This document shows, one piece after another, positions 23,457 through 23,701 of a stretch of 23,701 nt of DNA (position 1 is its first letter; each line of letters opens with the position of its first letter). The stretch covers positions 1 to 23,701 of the forward strand of contig DKSD01000024.1 in the NCBI GenBank assembly GCA_002473165.1. The letters are read 5' to 3'. The DNA is from Succinatimonas sp. UBA7265. GTDB taxonomy: Bacteria > Pseudomonadota > Gammaproteobacteria > Enterobacterales > Succinivibrionaceae. Made by a program: the position numbers and the translations under genes. The notes below the pieces were generated by a model that was not told the DNA's origin, did not search any database, and worked only from the letters and a program-made list of their open reading frames with translations.

Positions 23457-23701
23457 AAAACGCACCCTTAGTGTGCATTAAGTGTGCAGATGAACTGTTG
23501 CTGAGCGCGGTCAGGGTGCGTGAGGTGCTTAGGTGAGGAGACGGCGGGATCGCTTTGGCGGGCGCGGGATCCGGCGCGTTTTTTGGGGCCTTTCGCTATT
23601 TAGTGTGGGTTAGGTATTTTGCCTGACCCTTTTCTTTCCCTTTTTAGACTTCAGTGACCACTTCCCTCAGAGGCAGTTTTCCGCACACCAAGAAAATCAT
23701 G
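23457..23701. other. Gene-free right end of the window
   Basis: No protein-coding gene is seen. AGTGTGCA occurs twice, at 23470-23477 and 23481-23488, one helical turn apart, just upstream of the antiporter promoter. CGCACCCT (23461-23468) and AGGGTGCG (23513-23520) are perfect complements. The window ends in an ATG without a good ribosome site. Confidence 0.5.
23607..23634 (+). terminator. Orphan plus-strand terminator-like hairpin
   Basis: GGGTTAGG and CCTGACCC form an 8-bp stem with one G-T pair and a seven-base loop, followed by TTTTC and more T-rich sequence. No plus-strand gene ends before it in the window. Confidence 0.5.

Overview
The window is about 23.7 kb of GC-rich bacterial DNA that looks like the chromosome of a gammaproteobacterium. 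The evidence is rdgC, trhP (yegQ), an E. coli-like serC, fadD directly followed by rnd as in E. coli, and a sugar/sodium symporter very close to Vibrio vSGLT. The mix with an NhaC-type antiporter, a DUF4143 ATPase, an exported flavodoxin and no respiratory genes suggests a host-associated anaerobe or facultative anaerobe, possibly Succinivibrionaceae. That family-level placement is inference only. No tRNA, rRNA, CRISPR array or complete insertion sequence was seen.

Layout. (1) 1-3290, accessory: the 3' end of an ATP-binding/AlbA_2-type regulator gene, a short 11-bp tandem repeat array, then a large PLD-helicase-DUF3427 protein typical of genomic islands. (2) 3292-5485, minus strand: trhP and rdgC, overlapping; trhP converges on the helicase gene with one base between the stops. 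(3) 5557-12589, plus strand: a tight gyrA-serC-fadD-rnd run behind a clear sigma-70 promoter, closing at a hairpin. GyrA carries an acidic insertion inside its C-terminal DNA-wrapping domain. (4) 12590-12943: a gene-free stretch with a nested perfect inverted repeat. (5) 12944-15505, minus strand: an esterase-like hydrolase and a vSGLT-type sodium/galactose symporter with a strong promoter and a GalR/LacI-type operator at the predicted start of transcription, plus a CRP-like site further upstream. (6) 15885-18309: a CMD-cupin protein and an exported flavodoxin (minus strand) divergent from a LysR regulator (plus strand), with a LysR-box dyad between them. (7) 18317-20112: structured inverted repeats, then an HNH nuclease with a PUA-like reader domain (COG3440-like, probable modification-dependent restriction) translationally coupled to a Rossmann protein. 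(8) 20113-21742: two near-identical 44-bp palindromic units in the leader of a DUF4143 AAA ATPase, ending in a strong bidirectional terminator. (9) 21795-23456, minus strand: an NhaC-family antiporter with its promoter; the last 240 bases have no gene but do have an orphan terminator-like hairpin.

The core genes cover DNA topology and repair (gyrA, rdgC), serine and fatty acid metabolism (serC, fadD), RNA processing and modification (rnd, trhP) and sodium-coupled transport. The candidate new biology lies in the accessory genes: the reader-HNH/Rossmann pair with its structured upstream region, the paired 44-bp palindromes before the DUF4143 ATPase, and the LysR/CMD-cupin/exported-flavodoxin redox unit.
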